Shown here piece by piece: positions 54,243-62,627 of a DNA stretch of 64,000 bases. The stretch's first letter is position 1, and each line of letters opens with the position of its first letter. A model generated the notes under the pieces. It was given only the letters and a program-made list of their open reading frames with translations. It was not told where the DNA came from and did no database searches. The stretch lies in NCBI GenBank assembly GCA_965220985.1, contig OZ244854.1, positions 1,736,001-1,800,000 on the forward strand, read 5' to 3'. The DNA is from JAPPHA01 sp965220985 (GTDB taxonomy: Bacteria; Pseudomonadota; Alphaproteobacteria; Rhodobacterales; Rhodobacteraceae). A program made the position numbers and the translations under genes.

Positions 54243-55680
54243 CGCCTCGGAAACCCTTGCCGCCATTTCCGCAGCCCGCCTGGGATGGATGACCGGGCAG
54301 CCTGGGAATGTGAACACGGCGGAGATGAACCAGTTGGAGTCGACGGAAGCTCACCTGCGCCTGCTTGCGATGGATGCGCAATTCCGTTGCCTGACGGCGG
54401 CGCCTCCTGCGGGCCTTGATCTCACACATGTGGCCGATTTCATCGTGCCGGAGCAGATTTATCCCGAGGATGCGGCGCGAGAGCGGTTCAGAAGGACCTG
54501 GTCGGACATTCAGCAGGTTGGCAAGGTCCTTCTGTTGCGGTTGATGGATAGGCGCGGCTACATCGCTCATCCGTTTGATTTCATGCCCGAGTCCAATTGG
54601 GACGGTCTGCCCGACGCCTATGCGCCTCTGCTTGCCTGGCAACGCACCATTCGGGCGGGCCCAGACGTAACCGAATCCGACCCCTATGCCGGCTATTCCC
54701 GAAAGGAAGCGAGGAACAGCTATGGCGCATTGCGCGCTGACGATCCAGCCAAGGCGCAGGAATGGCTGGAGACGGAGCTCAAAAAAGGCAACGCGCAGAA
54801 CCGACTGCGTCTGCTGCAGGATCTTTCCGATCGGTTCGATCGAAGTGACGTGGATTTCCTGGCCGAACTGCACGCCAGTGATCGATCAAGCAGGGTCAGG
54901 GGCTTGGTCATGCGCGTGCTGCGGCGACTTGGTGCCAACTGCGAGTTGCCCACGGATTTGAGCGCCCTCGACTACATCGAACGTGCCACCAAGGGATTGC
55001 TCAAGCGCAGAGCCTCGTTCAGCGCGCCCGCAAAGATGAACACGACGCGGGTCAATCTTCTGAGCGGTTTGATCTCGCAATTGGGCTTTGCCGATCTTGC
55101 AACCGAATTGTCCGTGTCGGAAACCGCGCTGATCGATGGGTGGGACTGGGACGGCAGCCATGCGACGATCTCAAGCAGTCTGCAGCGGTTGATCCTGGAG
55201 ACAGGCTCCGATGCCGCATGCGCGCATCTTTTCGACCGATTTCCCGGCACTCTGCTTCGCTTGATGCATCCGAGCGCCGATGAAATGCAAAGACTCTCAT
55301 CGACACTGCGCGACAAGGCAGTCGAGGCCACGATCGAGGCTGGCTGCAAGTCGTCCCACGTGTTCTGGAATGTGCCAGAAGCGTTTTGCAATTGGCGGAT
55401 CGAGGGGTTGTCGGAGGCGCAAAGCAAGACCCTTTGGGCAAGGGCGGCTCGCCATCCCAGCTTGGCACCGCCAAAAGACGAAAAAGCCCCTGGCTTGGAC
55501 GCTTTTGCGGCCGAGATCTTCTGCTTGGCCATGTGCTTGCAGCCCCGCGAGGCACAGTTGGCGCTCGACCATTTCATCACAAGATGCGCGCTTCATGGCG
55601 CCGATCCGATCCTCGCCCCGTTTCATTTCAACGTCGCACTTCCACCGGTTCAAACCGGTACGGAACAAGAAAGGATTTGA
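54232..55680 (+). CDS. DUF5691 family protein
   Basis: A 482-aa, mostly helical soluble protein. It matches the layout of DUF5691 proteins that co-occur with SWIM and MoxR genes, although I assign it mainly from context and from stretches such as DYIERATKGLLKRR and LGANCELPTDLSALDY. The start is a TTG at 54232 with GGGGAGG upstream, overlapping the SWIM gene by 11 bp. The role is unknown. A much longer frame from 54001 runs inside the SWIM gene and is not used. The MoxR-type gene begins 2 bp after its stop. Confidence 0.75.
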   Translation: MTNSASETLAAISAARLGWMTGQPGNVNTAEMNQLESTEAHLRLLAMDAQFRCLTAAPPAGLDLTHVADFIVPEQIYPEDAARERFRRTWSDIQQVGKVLLLRLMDRRGYIAHPFDFMPESNWDGLPDAYAPLLAWQRTIRAGPDVTESDPYAGYSRKEARNSYGALRADDPAKAQEWLETELKKGNAQNRLRLLQDLSDRFDRSDVDFLAELHASDRSSRVRGLVMRVLRRLGANCELPTDLSALDYIERATKGLLKRRASFSAPAKMNTTRVNLLSGLISQLGFADLATELSVSETALIDGWDWDGSHATISSSLQRLILETGSDAACAHLFDRFPGTLLRLMHPSADEMQRLSSTLRDKAVEATIEAGCKSSHVFWNVPEAFCNWRIEGLSEAQSKTLWARAARHPSLAPPKDEKAPGLDAFAAEIFCLAMCLQPREAQLALDHFITRCALHGADPILAPFHFNVALPPVQTGTEQERI

Positions 55681-55681
55681 C

Positions 55682-56758
55682 ATGACCGAACAGATTCGCC
55701 TGCCCGCCGAAGACAGCTGGGCCCACGAGATCGCGGAGTTGAAAGGCGATGACGGTTCTCGCCCCGTGGGTTGGGCCATGACACCCAAATCGGTCGTGAC
55801 CTATTTGCTGGGAGGAACGGCGCCGGACGGCACCGAGGTCAGCGCGAAATACATCGGCTCAAGACGACTGATGGAAACCGCCGTGGCGACCTTGGCAACC
55901 GATCGGGCCTTGCTGCTTCTCGGGGTGCCCGGCACGGCGAAGTCATGGGTGTCCGAGCATCTCTCCGCTGCCATCGCGGGTGACAGCACCATGGTGATCC
56001 AATGCACCGCCGGCACCGATGAGAACCAGCTCCGTTATGGCTGGAACTATGCACAGTTGCTGGCGCACGGCCCGTCCATGGACGCGCTGGTGCCGACACC
56101 CCTTTACCGCGCCATGGAAGAGGGCAAGCTCTGCCGTTTGGAAGAATTGACGCGAATGGGATCGGACGTCCAGGACACGCTGATCACCGTTCTCTCGGAG
56201 AAAATGCTGCCGGTGCCCGAGCTGAACACGTCCGTCTATGCCAAGCGCGGATTCAACGTGATTGCGACCGCCAACAATCGTGACAAGGGGGTCAACGACC
56301 TGTCTGCTGCACTGAAGCGGCGGTTCAACGTGGTGGTGCTGCCTTTGCCTGAAGACATGGAACAAGAGGTTCAGATCATCGTCAAGCGCGTCGGCGAGAT
56401 GGGCGAAGGCCTCGACTTGCCCGTTCCGAAGAATCTCCATGACGAGGTGACCAAAGTGGTCACCATGTTCCGCGAACTTCGCGGTGGAGAGACATTGGAC
56501 GGAAAGGCCAAGATCAAGACCTCCACGGGCACTCTGTCCACAGCTGAGGCCATTGCGGTGATGGTGGGCGGGCTCTCCCAATCGACCTGGTTCGGCAATG
56601 GTTCAGTGGCGGCAGAGGATCTGGCGCCTTCGGTCCTGGGTGCGATCGTGAAAGATCCGGTGCAAGACAAGATCGCGCTGGAGGAATACCTGGAAACCAC
56701 GCTGAAGAAGCGCAGAGACTTTGCCGGATATTATGCCACGTTGAACGAGATGCTTTGA
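55682..56758 (+). CDS. MoxR-type AAA+ ATPase
   Basis: A 358-aa MoxR-family ATPase. Walker A is GVPGTAKSW (near residue 80; the usual GK is AK). The Walker B position reads LCRLEELTRM, so the conserved DE is EE, an unusual change. Sensor 1 is NVIATANNRD and the arginine finger is in LKRRFNVVV. MoxR proteins act as chaperones that remodel or insert metal into partners together with VWA proteins. The ATG at 55682 is 1 bp after the DUF5691 stop, and its TGA shares bases with the next ATG. Confidence 0.9.
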   Translation: MTEQIRLPAEDSWAHEIAELKGDDGSRPVGWAMTPKSVVTYLLGGTAPDGTEVSAKYIGSRRLMETAVATLATDRALLLLGVPGTAKSWVSEHLSAAIAGDSTMVIQCTAGTDENQLRYGWNYAQLLAHGPSMDALVPTPLYRAMEEGKLCRLEELTRMGSDVQDTLITVLSEKMLPVPELNTSVYAKRGFNVIATANNRDKGVNDLSAALKRRFNVVVLPLPEDMEQEVQIIVKRVGEMGEGLDLPVPKNLHDEVTKVVTMFRELRGGETLDGKAKIKTSTGTLSTAEAIAVMVGGLSQSTWFGNGSVAAEDLAPSVLGAIVKDPVQDKIALEEYLETTLKKRRDFAGYYATLNEML

Positions 56759-59007
56759 TGGCGGAGATCGCGTATCTGGGCATTCGCCATCACGGGCCGG
56801 GTTCGGCCCGCCGTGTCCTGTCACGGCTGGAGGCCTTGCGTCCCGGCAAGGTTTTAATCGAAGGGCCCAGTGACCTGTCCGACCAGTTGTCCAAACTCGC
56901 ACATGCCGAGATGGTGCCCCCCGTGGCGTTGCTCGCCTACGGCGAAAAGAAACCCGAGAGCGCGGTGTTCTGGCCCTTCGCGGAGTATTCGCCGGAATAT
57001 CAGGCTGCCTTGTGGGCGCTCCGAAATGATACAGAACTGGCGTTCATCGACTTGCCCGTGTCTCAGCGTTTTGGAATTCCCGAAGACGAACAAGAGGACA
57101 TTGAAGGCGAGCAAGTCGAAGAGGCCGTGCCGTCAGATCCGGTTCTGATCACGGAGCATGGTCGCGACCCGTTCGCGATCCTGGGCCAACTGGCTGGTTA
57201 CGAGGATGGGGAGAGCTTCTGGAACGACTTCTTTGAAACCGGTGATGCGGAAGACGCGTTTGACGCAATGGACACGGTCATCGAAGCAATGCGCGATGAA
57301 GAGGAGTTGTCGCAATTTGCGGCCCGACGCGAGGCCCATATGCGGCTGGAGATCGCGAAGGCCTCGAGGGGGGCGAATACGCCGGTCGCAGTCATCTGCG
57401 GCGCTTGGCACGTGCCCGCGCTCAAGGCAAAACACGCCGCGAAGGCGGATCGAGAACTTCTCAAAGGCTTCAAGAAGGAAAAGATCAAGGCGTCCTGGGT
57501 GCCATGGACATCGCCGAGGCTGTCACGCGCTTCCGGTTACGGTGCCGGCGTGCGAGCGCCACGGTGGTACGAGCATTTGTGGCACGCTGAGTCGGTGGAT
57601 GCGGCGGATGCGTCCTGGTCCGTTCAGATCGCGCGGTCGATGCGCGAGGCAGGGCATGTCGTTTCGACCGCATCATCCATCGAGGTTATACGGCTCGCCC
57701 GCAGCCTGGCGGCCTTGCGAGACCGTCCGCGCCCCGGATTCGAGGAGTTGCAAGAGGCATCCATCGCGTGTCTCAGCTTCGGTGAAACGCTGCCCTGGCG
57801 AGAGATCGAGGCGCAGTTGCTGCTGGGATCGGACGTGGGCCAGGTGCCGGCAGACCTGCCGCTTGCCCCCTTGCTCGAGGACCTCGCGAGGCAGCAGAAA
57901 AAGACCAAAATGAAACCCGAGGCGCTTGAGAGTGAGCTGTCGCTCGATTTGCGCACCCCCAACGGGCTGGCACGCTCCACCTTGCTGCACCGGTTGCAAG
58001 CGCTGGATGTGCCATGGGGACAGCAAACGGGTTCGGGTCGCTCGCGCGGGACGTTCCGCGAAAACTGGACGTTGCGTTGGGAGCCGGAATTCGCCGTCGA
58101 ACTGGTGGAAAAGCTCGTCTACGGCACAACGATTGAAAGTGCCTGCGCGGCACTCCTCAGCGAACGGACGCGAGAGGAATCCGGGCTGGCCGCATTGGCG
58201 GACCTTACCTTCAAGGCGCTGACTGCACAGATGCCCAGTGCCGTGGATGTCGGCATTCAGCGAATGGGCGATGTCGCGGCGCTCACCGACGATTGCGGCG
58301 CGCTCTTGTCTGCGGTGCCTTCACTGGTCGAAACCATTCGTTACGGTCAGGCACGTGAAATCGACGCTGGTGCCTTGGTTGCCATTGTCACGCAGATGAT
58401 CACCCAAAGCGCGATTTCCTTGCCAATTTCTGCGCGGGGCCTGGCACAGGACGAGGCGCAACGGTTCTTTGACATGCTTCCTGCAACCCAGCGGGCAATT
58501 GGCCTCGCGGATCTTGGTGAGGATGTCGAAGCGGCCTGGTCCGAGGCGTTGCAGGAGGTTGCATTGCAAGACGCCTCGACGCCGCTGGTCGCCGGTGTGG
58601 CCGCGCGCCTGTGCCATGAAAGCGCATACCTGGATGAAGCCGCAGTGGCGCGTCGCGTCATTCAGGCAATTTCGCCCGGCGTGCTGATTTCCGATGCGGC
58701 GGGGTTTTTCGAAGGGTTTTTCACCGGGGCAGGGCAACGCCTGATTCACGACGAAGCGCTGCGCAAGGTCGTCGATGGCTGGCTGCTTTCGCTTGATGAA
58801 GAAGATTATGTCGGCCATTTGCCGCTCTTGCGCCGGGTGTTTTCGGGGATGCACCGCAACGAACGGCACGAACTTCTGGAACGCCTGCTGGGGCGTGGCG
58901 CGGTGCAAGCGCAGTTCGAACTGGTCGAGAATGCCGACGAGATCTGGGCAGCGCATTTGAGCGTTCTGACCCGGATCTTGAACAAGGAACCAGCGGATGT
59001 CGAATGA
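56758..59007 (+). CDS. DUF5682 family protein
   Basis: A 749-aa protein. The N terminus reads AYLGIRHHGPGSARR and then LRPGKVLIEGPSDL; VAVICGAWHVPALKA lies near residue 220. A His-containing N-terminal motif plus a later GxxH motif recalls TraB/TIKI and ChaN-like folds, which bind metal and may be proteases. I infer this only from motif layout. The rest is helical and of unknown function. The ATG at 56758 overlaps the MoxR stop by 1 bp (TGATG), and its end overlaps the VWA gene by 11 bp. Confidence 0.85.
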   Translation: MAEIAYLGIRHHGPGSARRVLSRLEALRPGKVLIEGPSDLSDQLSKLAHAEMVPPVALLAYGEKKPESAVFWPFAEYSPEYQAALWALRNDTELAFIDLPVSQRFGIPEDEQEDIEGEQVEEAVPSDPVLITEHGRDPFAILGQLAGYEDGESFWNDFFETGDAEDAFDAMDTVIEAMRDEEELSQFAARREAHMRLEIAKASRGANTPVAVICGAWHVPALKAKHAAKADRELLKGFKKEKIKASWVPWTSPRLSRASGYGAGVRAPRWYEHLWHAESVDAADASWSVQIARSMREAGHVVSTASSIEVIRLARSLAALRDRPRPGFEELQEASIACLSFGETLPWREIEAQLLLGSDVGQVPADLPLAPLLEDLARQQKKTKMKPEALESELSLDLRTPNGLARSTLLHRLQALDVPWGQQTGSGRSRGTFRENWTLRWEPEFAVELVEKLVYGTTIESACAALLSERTREESGLAALADLTFKALTAQMPSAVDVGIQRMGDVAALTDDCGALLSAVPSLVETIRYGQAREIDAGALVAIVTQMITQSAISLPISARGLAQDEAQRFFDMLPATQRAIGLADLGEDVEAAWSEALQEVALQDASTPLVAGVAARLCHESAYLDEAAVARRVIQAISPGVLISDAAGFFEGFFTGAGQRLIHDEALRKVVDGWLLSLDEEDYVGHLPLLRRVFSGMHRNERHELLERLLGRGAVQAQFELVENADEIWAAHLSVLTRILNKEPADVE

Positions 59008-60199
59008 GTCGGAACAGAGCGAACGCGGCGAACGCGCGCGGCGCTGGCAAATGGCGCTCGGAGCAGCGGATGACACGATGCCTTTGGATCAGCAGGACCT
59101 GCGCATTTCTTCGGCTCTCGATGCGCTGTACGGCGACGATGTCGGGAAAAAACGGGGTGCGGGACTGGGCAAGTCGGCTCCGCGGGTCAGCAAATGGCTG
59201 GGAGACATCCGCGAGTATTTTCCCACCCCTGTCGTGCAGGTGATCCAGAAGGATGCATTCGAGAAGCTTGGCCTGAAAGAGATGATGCTGCAGCCGGAGT
59301 TTCTGGAAGGCCTGGAGGCTGACGTGCACTTGGTCGCCGATTTGGTGTCGCTCCGCTCGGTCATGCCGGAAAAGACCATCGACACGGCGCGCCAGGTTGT
59401 GGCGAGGGTCGTCGATCAACTGATGGAACGGCTGGAACGCAAGACAGCGGAAGCTATTCGCGGGTCCGTTGACCGGTCGAGGCGCAGCTTCAACCCGCGT
59501 TTCAACGACATTGACTGGTTCCGCACCATCCAGGCCAATCTGCGACACTATCAGGAAGACCACAAAACCGTCGTGCCGGAAAAGCTGATCGGCTTTCAAC
59601 GCAAGAAACGGCGAATGGTGGATCTCGACGAAGTGACGCTCTGCGTGGACCAGTCGGGTTCCATGGCAACCTCGGTGGTTTACAGCTCGATTTTTGCCGC
59701 TGTCATGGCTTCGCTGCCGGTCGTGAAAACCAGGCTTGTCTGTTTCGACACGTCCATCATCGATCTCACTGACGATCTGGCGGACCCGGTCAAGGTGCTG
59801 TTCGGCGTGCAACTCGGCGGCGGCACGGACATCAACAAGGCGGTGGCCTATTGTCAGGAACGGATCGAGGCCCCCACCAAGTCGCATCTGATCCTGATCA
59901 CCGATCTGTGCGAAGGCGGAGACGAAGCCGCGCTCGTGGCGCGCATTGCCGAATTGAAAGGGGAGGGTGTCAATGTCATCACCCTCCTGGCTTTGTCAGA
60001 TGAAGGTCGGCCGTACTTTGACAGGAAACTGGCGGAGAAATTCGCAACTTTGGGCGTGCCGGTGTTTGCCTGCACGCCGGACCAGTTCCCGGACCTGATG
60101 GCAACTGCATTGCGACGTGAAGATGTCCATGACTGGGCGGCAGAGACGGAGATCAAGGCAATTCGCCCCGGCGGCGCTGCAGCATCTGAGGCGGCCTGA
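58997..60199 (+). CDS. VWA domain protein, last gene of the MoxR operon
   Basis: A 400-aa cytoplasmic protein. The C-terminal von Willebrand A domain has a complete MIDAS: DQSGS (near residue 215), the Thr in GGGTDIN and the Asp in LITDLCEG. The N-terminal half is helical. VWA/MoxR pairs typically form a chaperone machine; the VWA partner binds the substrate through a metal ion. It overlaps the DUF5682 gene by 11 bp. No other gene follows on this strand for 300 bp. Confidence 0.9.
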   Translation: MSNESEQSERGERARRWQMALGAADDTMPLDQQDLRISSALDALYGDDVGKKRGAGLGKSAPRVSKWLGDIREYFPTPVVQVIQKDAFEKLGLKEMMLQPEFLEGLEADVHLVADLVSLRSVMPEKTIDTARQVVARVVDQLMERLERKTAEAIRGSVDRSRRSFNPRFNDIDWFRTIQANLRHYQEDHKTVVPEKLIGFQRKKRRMVDLDEVTLCVDQSGSMATSVVYSSIFAAVMASLPVVKTRLVCFDTSIIDLTDDLADPVKVLFGVQLGGGTDINKAVAYCQERIEAPTKSHLILITDLCEGGDEAALVARIAELKGEGVNVITLLALSDEGRPYFDRKLAEKFATLGVPVFACTPDQFPDLMATALRREDVHDWAAETEIKAIRPGGAAASEAA

Positions 60200-60507
60200 A
60201 CCGTTCGCGTCGTCAAGATGACGATTGCCCTTTCGAGTCATGGTTCGGCTCTTGGGCTGCAATGGCAAAACCGGCCATGCCATCGCTGCCAATTCCGATG
60301 AATTTGAACGCATTCCCGGCAACGCTCGAACACGGGCCCGGCGGAAGTCAAATGCGCTTCATCAACCGTGAGGCATCATTTGCCGGTCCTTTTCAACCAA
60401 ATCGAATTGAGGACCACTGTGCTCGCAAATGCTCTCTCAATTGAACGCCTCGAATCGACCTGCGGCCACCGCCCGGAGCCTCTTCGTCATTCAGCGACGA
60501 ATAGGTG
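60200..60507. other. Convergent intergenic region, no supported feature
   Basis: 308 bp between the VWA gene and the small formate-dehydrogenase operon peptide. Only short, unconvincing frames are present. A convergent terminator is expected but no stem-loop with a U tract is visible. Confidence 0.4.
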
Positions 60508-60633
60508 TCAGTCCAGCCGAACGGCGGTGCCAGCGTTCTGATCTTCTGTCGAATACCCGGCGTAATCGAGGGCGTAGTCCGCGCCGACCGCGATGACGAA
60601 GACAGCGACAAAGGCAACGATCATGGTTCTCAT
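60508..60633 (-). CDS. 41-aa hydrophobic peptide at the end of the formate dehydrogenase operon
   Basis: The peptide starts MRTMIVAFVAVFVIAVGADY, a single predicted transmembrane helix, followed by a soluble tail ending GTAVRLD. The ATG at 60633 is preceded by GGGGAGG at good spacing, which argues that it is translated. It lies 23 bp after the cytochrome b subunit. It could be a small accessory of the membrane-bound formate dehydrogenase. I know no family for it. Confidence 0.6.
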   Translation of the reverse strand: MRTMIVAFVAVFVIAVGADYALDYAGYSTEDQNAGTAVRLD

Positions 60634-60656
60634 GTCAAAATCCTCCCCGCATCCCC

Positions 60657-61889
60657 TCACTCGGCAGTTGCGGTCTTGCCTGCGTCGACTTCAGTCGACT
60701 GGCTCTCGGAACGAGCATCGACTTCCTTGACCCAGATACCGTGGTGCTCCTTCGCCCACTGGCGATCGACCTCGCCGGTCGACATGGCGTCAAACGCGCC
60801 CTGCATGCCAACGGAACCAAGGTAGATGTGGGCAAGAATCACCGCCATGAACACGAATGCGACGATCGAATGCCACAAATGGGCGTACTGCATCTCTTCG
60901 TGAGGGGCCAATTCTTCCGGCAAGACCCCGAAACCGAGGAGCTCTGGAAGGCCGGTTGCGTTCAGATGATGGAAAGTCGAGGCAAACAACGGCATCTCGA
61001 ACGGGAACAGCAGCGACAGCCCCGACGCCGAAATCGACGCACCGAGAATGATCACTGTCCAGAAGATGATCTTCTGCCCTGCATTGAACTTCCTGGCAGG
61101 AGGATGAACACCCTTCGAAAACAGCCCACCGCCCTGGAGCATCCATTTGATGTCGTGGCGGTTTGGAAAGTTCTCGAGCACCCAGAACACGAACACGAGG
61201 ACCAGTGCGATCATGAATGCCCAGGCGACATTGTTGTGAATCCACTTGCTCGCCAAGGCAATCGGCGCGAACGCGTCCTTGCCGATCAGCGGAATGATGA
61301 CGGCCCTGCCGAACAGGGTCAGCAACCCCGTGAGGCCGAGAAGGATGAATGAACCGGCCAGCAGCCAGTGCCCAAAGCGTTCGATTGCCGAGAATCTGAC
61401 GATCTTGACGCCGCTCAGGCCGCCATCGATCCTGATCTTGCCCCGCAAGGCATAGAACACGGCGAGGATGATAAGTGTCAGGATGAGCAGGTTGCCGCCG
61501 TATTCGCTGAGCGCGCCACGGCGCAGATCGAGCCAGCGCATGCCGCCGTCCTGGATGATGACTTCCGCAACCGGGCCGCCCGAAGAAACCGTGATTGACG
61601 TTTCACCGTAACGCAAGGCCCTGAATATCTCGGAGTTGGAAACCCCGCCAAGCGTGCCAAGCGGCGCCGTGATTTCCTTGGCAGCCTCGGGGTTGCCAAG
61701 CGCGCCGCGACGAAACTGGTCATCGACTTCCTGGCCCTTCTGCCGGGCAAGAATGTCCTCGAGCGTCTGTGCGCCTCCGGTGATCGAGCGATCGTTTGCT
61801 TCCTGCGCGAGCGCGCTGGTCGATCCGATCGCGAGACAGATCATGCAGGCGATCAAGGTCGAGACCGCGCCTTTCGTACGTGGGGTCAT
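60657..61889 (-). CDS. Formate dehydrogenase gamma subunit (cytochrome b556)
   Basis: A 410-aa membrane protein. It begins with a signal peptide-like helix (STLIACMICLAIGSTSALAQ), a periplasmic domain, then about five transmembrane segments. Heme-b ligand candidates are the His in FGHWLLAGSF, HNNVAWAF and LWHSIVAFVFM. It passes electrons from the Fe-S beta subunit to quinone. It is longer than E. coli FdoI owing to the N-terminal periplasmic extension, as in other proteobacteria. The ATG at 61889 has GGAGG upstream. A 131-bp gap with a strong hairpin separates it from the beta subunit gene. Confidence 0.93.
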   Translation of the reverse strand: MTPRTKGAVSTLIACMICLAIGSTSALAQEANDRSITGGAQTLEDILARQKGQEVDDQFRRGALGNPEAAKEITAPLGTLGGVSNSEIFRALRYGETSITVSSGGPVAEVIIQDGGMRWLDLRRGALSEYGGNLLILTLIILAVFYALRGKIRIDGGLSGVKIVRFSAIERFGHWLLAGSFILLGLTGLLTLFGRAVIIPLIGKDAFAPIALASKWIHNNVAWAFMIALVLVFVFWVLENFPNRHDIKWMLQGGGLFSKGVHPPARKFNAGQKIIFWTVIILGASISASGLSLLFPFEMPLFASTFHHLNATGLPELLGFGVLPEELAPHEEMQYAHLWHSIVAFVFMAVILAHIYLGSVGMQGAFDAMSTGEVDRQWAKEHHGIWVKEVDARSESQSTEVDAGKTATAE

Positions 61890-61932
61890 GGCTTTGCCTC
61901 CGACACGGATATGAATTGGCAATCTGTAAAGG

Positions 61933-61968
61933 CAGGACAGGGCGGCAAGGAATGACCACCCTGTCCTG
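61933..61968 (-). other. Intercistronic hairpin between beta and gamma subunit genes
   Basis: CAGGACAGGG (61933-61942) and CCCTGTCCTG (61959-61968) are perfect 10-bp complements with a 16-nt loop. On the minus strand the stem is not followed by a U run. It probably works as an mRNA stabiliser or partial terminator that sets subunit ratios. Confidence 0.6.
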
Positions 61969-62020
61969 ATTTTGTCGGCGAGGCCGGGACCAGTTCCGAT
62001 CCCGGCCGGCCAGAACGGCA

Positions 62021-62614
62021 TCAGCCGCCCTTTTGTCCGTACGCTGTGCCCCAGCCCCAGGCACCCGAGCCGAACCCGCGCGCAACGACACGTTCACGAT
62101 AGATGTCGGAAACGATGTCGCCGTCGCCGGCCAGCAGTGCCTTGGTCGCACACATTTCAGCGCAAAGCGGCAACTTGCCTTCTGCAATGCGGTTTCTTCC
62201 GTACTTGGAAAATTCCGACAGCGAGTGGGTCTCTTCAGGCCCACCTGCGCAGAAGGTGCACTTGTCCATTTTGCCGCGGCTGCCAAAGTTCCCGGCTTGC
62301 GGGAACTGTGGTGCGCCGAAGGGACAGGCATAGAAGCAGTAGCCGCATCCTATGCACAAGTCCTTGGAATGCAGGACGATGCCGTCGTCTGTCTGGTAGA
62401 AACAGTCGACAGGGCACACCGCCATGCATGGTGCGTCGGAACAATGCATGCAGGCAACCGAGATCGATCGCTCGCCGGGAGAGCCGTCACCGATGGTGAC
62501 GACGCGGCGGCGGTTGATCCCCCACGGAACTTCGTGCTCGTTCTTGCACGCAGTCACGCAGGCGTTGCACTCAATGCAGCGTTCGGCGTCACAGAGAAAT
62601 TTAGCTCGTGCCAT
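62021..62614 (-). CDS. Formate dehydrogenase beta subunit, 4Fe-4S protein
   Basis: A 197-aa ferredoxin-like subunit with four cysteine clusters: CIECNACVTAC, CMHCSDAPCMAVC, CIGCGYCFYACPFG and CTFC...CAEMC. They carry electrons from the molybdopterin active site to the membrane subunit. No C-terminal membrane anchor is present, unlike E. coli FdoH. The ATG at 62614 is 13 bp after the alpha subunit stop, which places it in one operon. Confidence 0.93.
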   Translation of the reverse strand: MARAKFLCDAERCIECNACVTACKNEHEVPWGINRRRVVTIGDGSPGERSISVACMHCSDAPCMAVCPVDCFYQTDDGIVLHSKDLCIGCGYCFYACPFGAPQFPQAGNFGSRGKMDKCTFCAGGPEETHSLSEFSKYGRNRIAEGKLPLCAEMCATKALLAGDGDIVSDIYRERVVARGFGSGAWGWGTAYGQKGG

Positions 62615-62627
62615 TTCTCAAGCCTCC

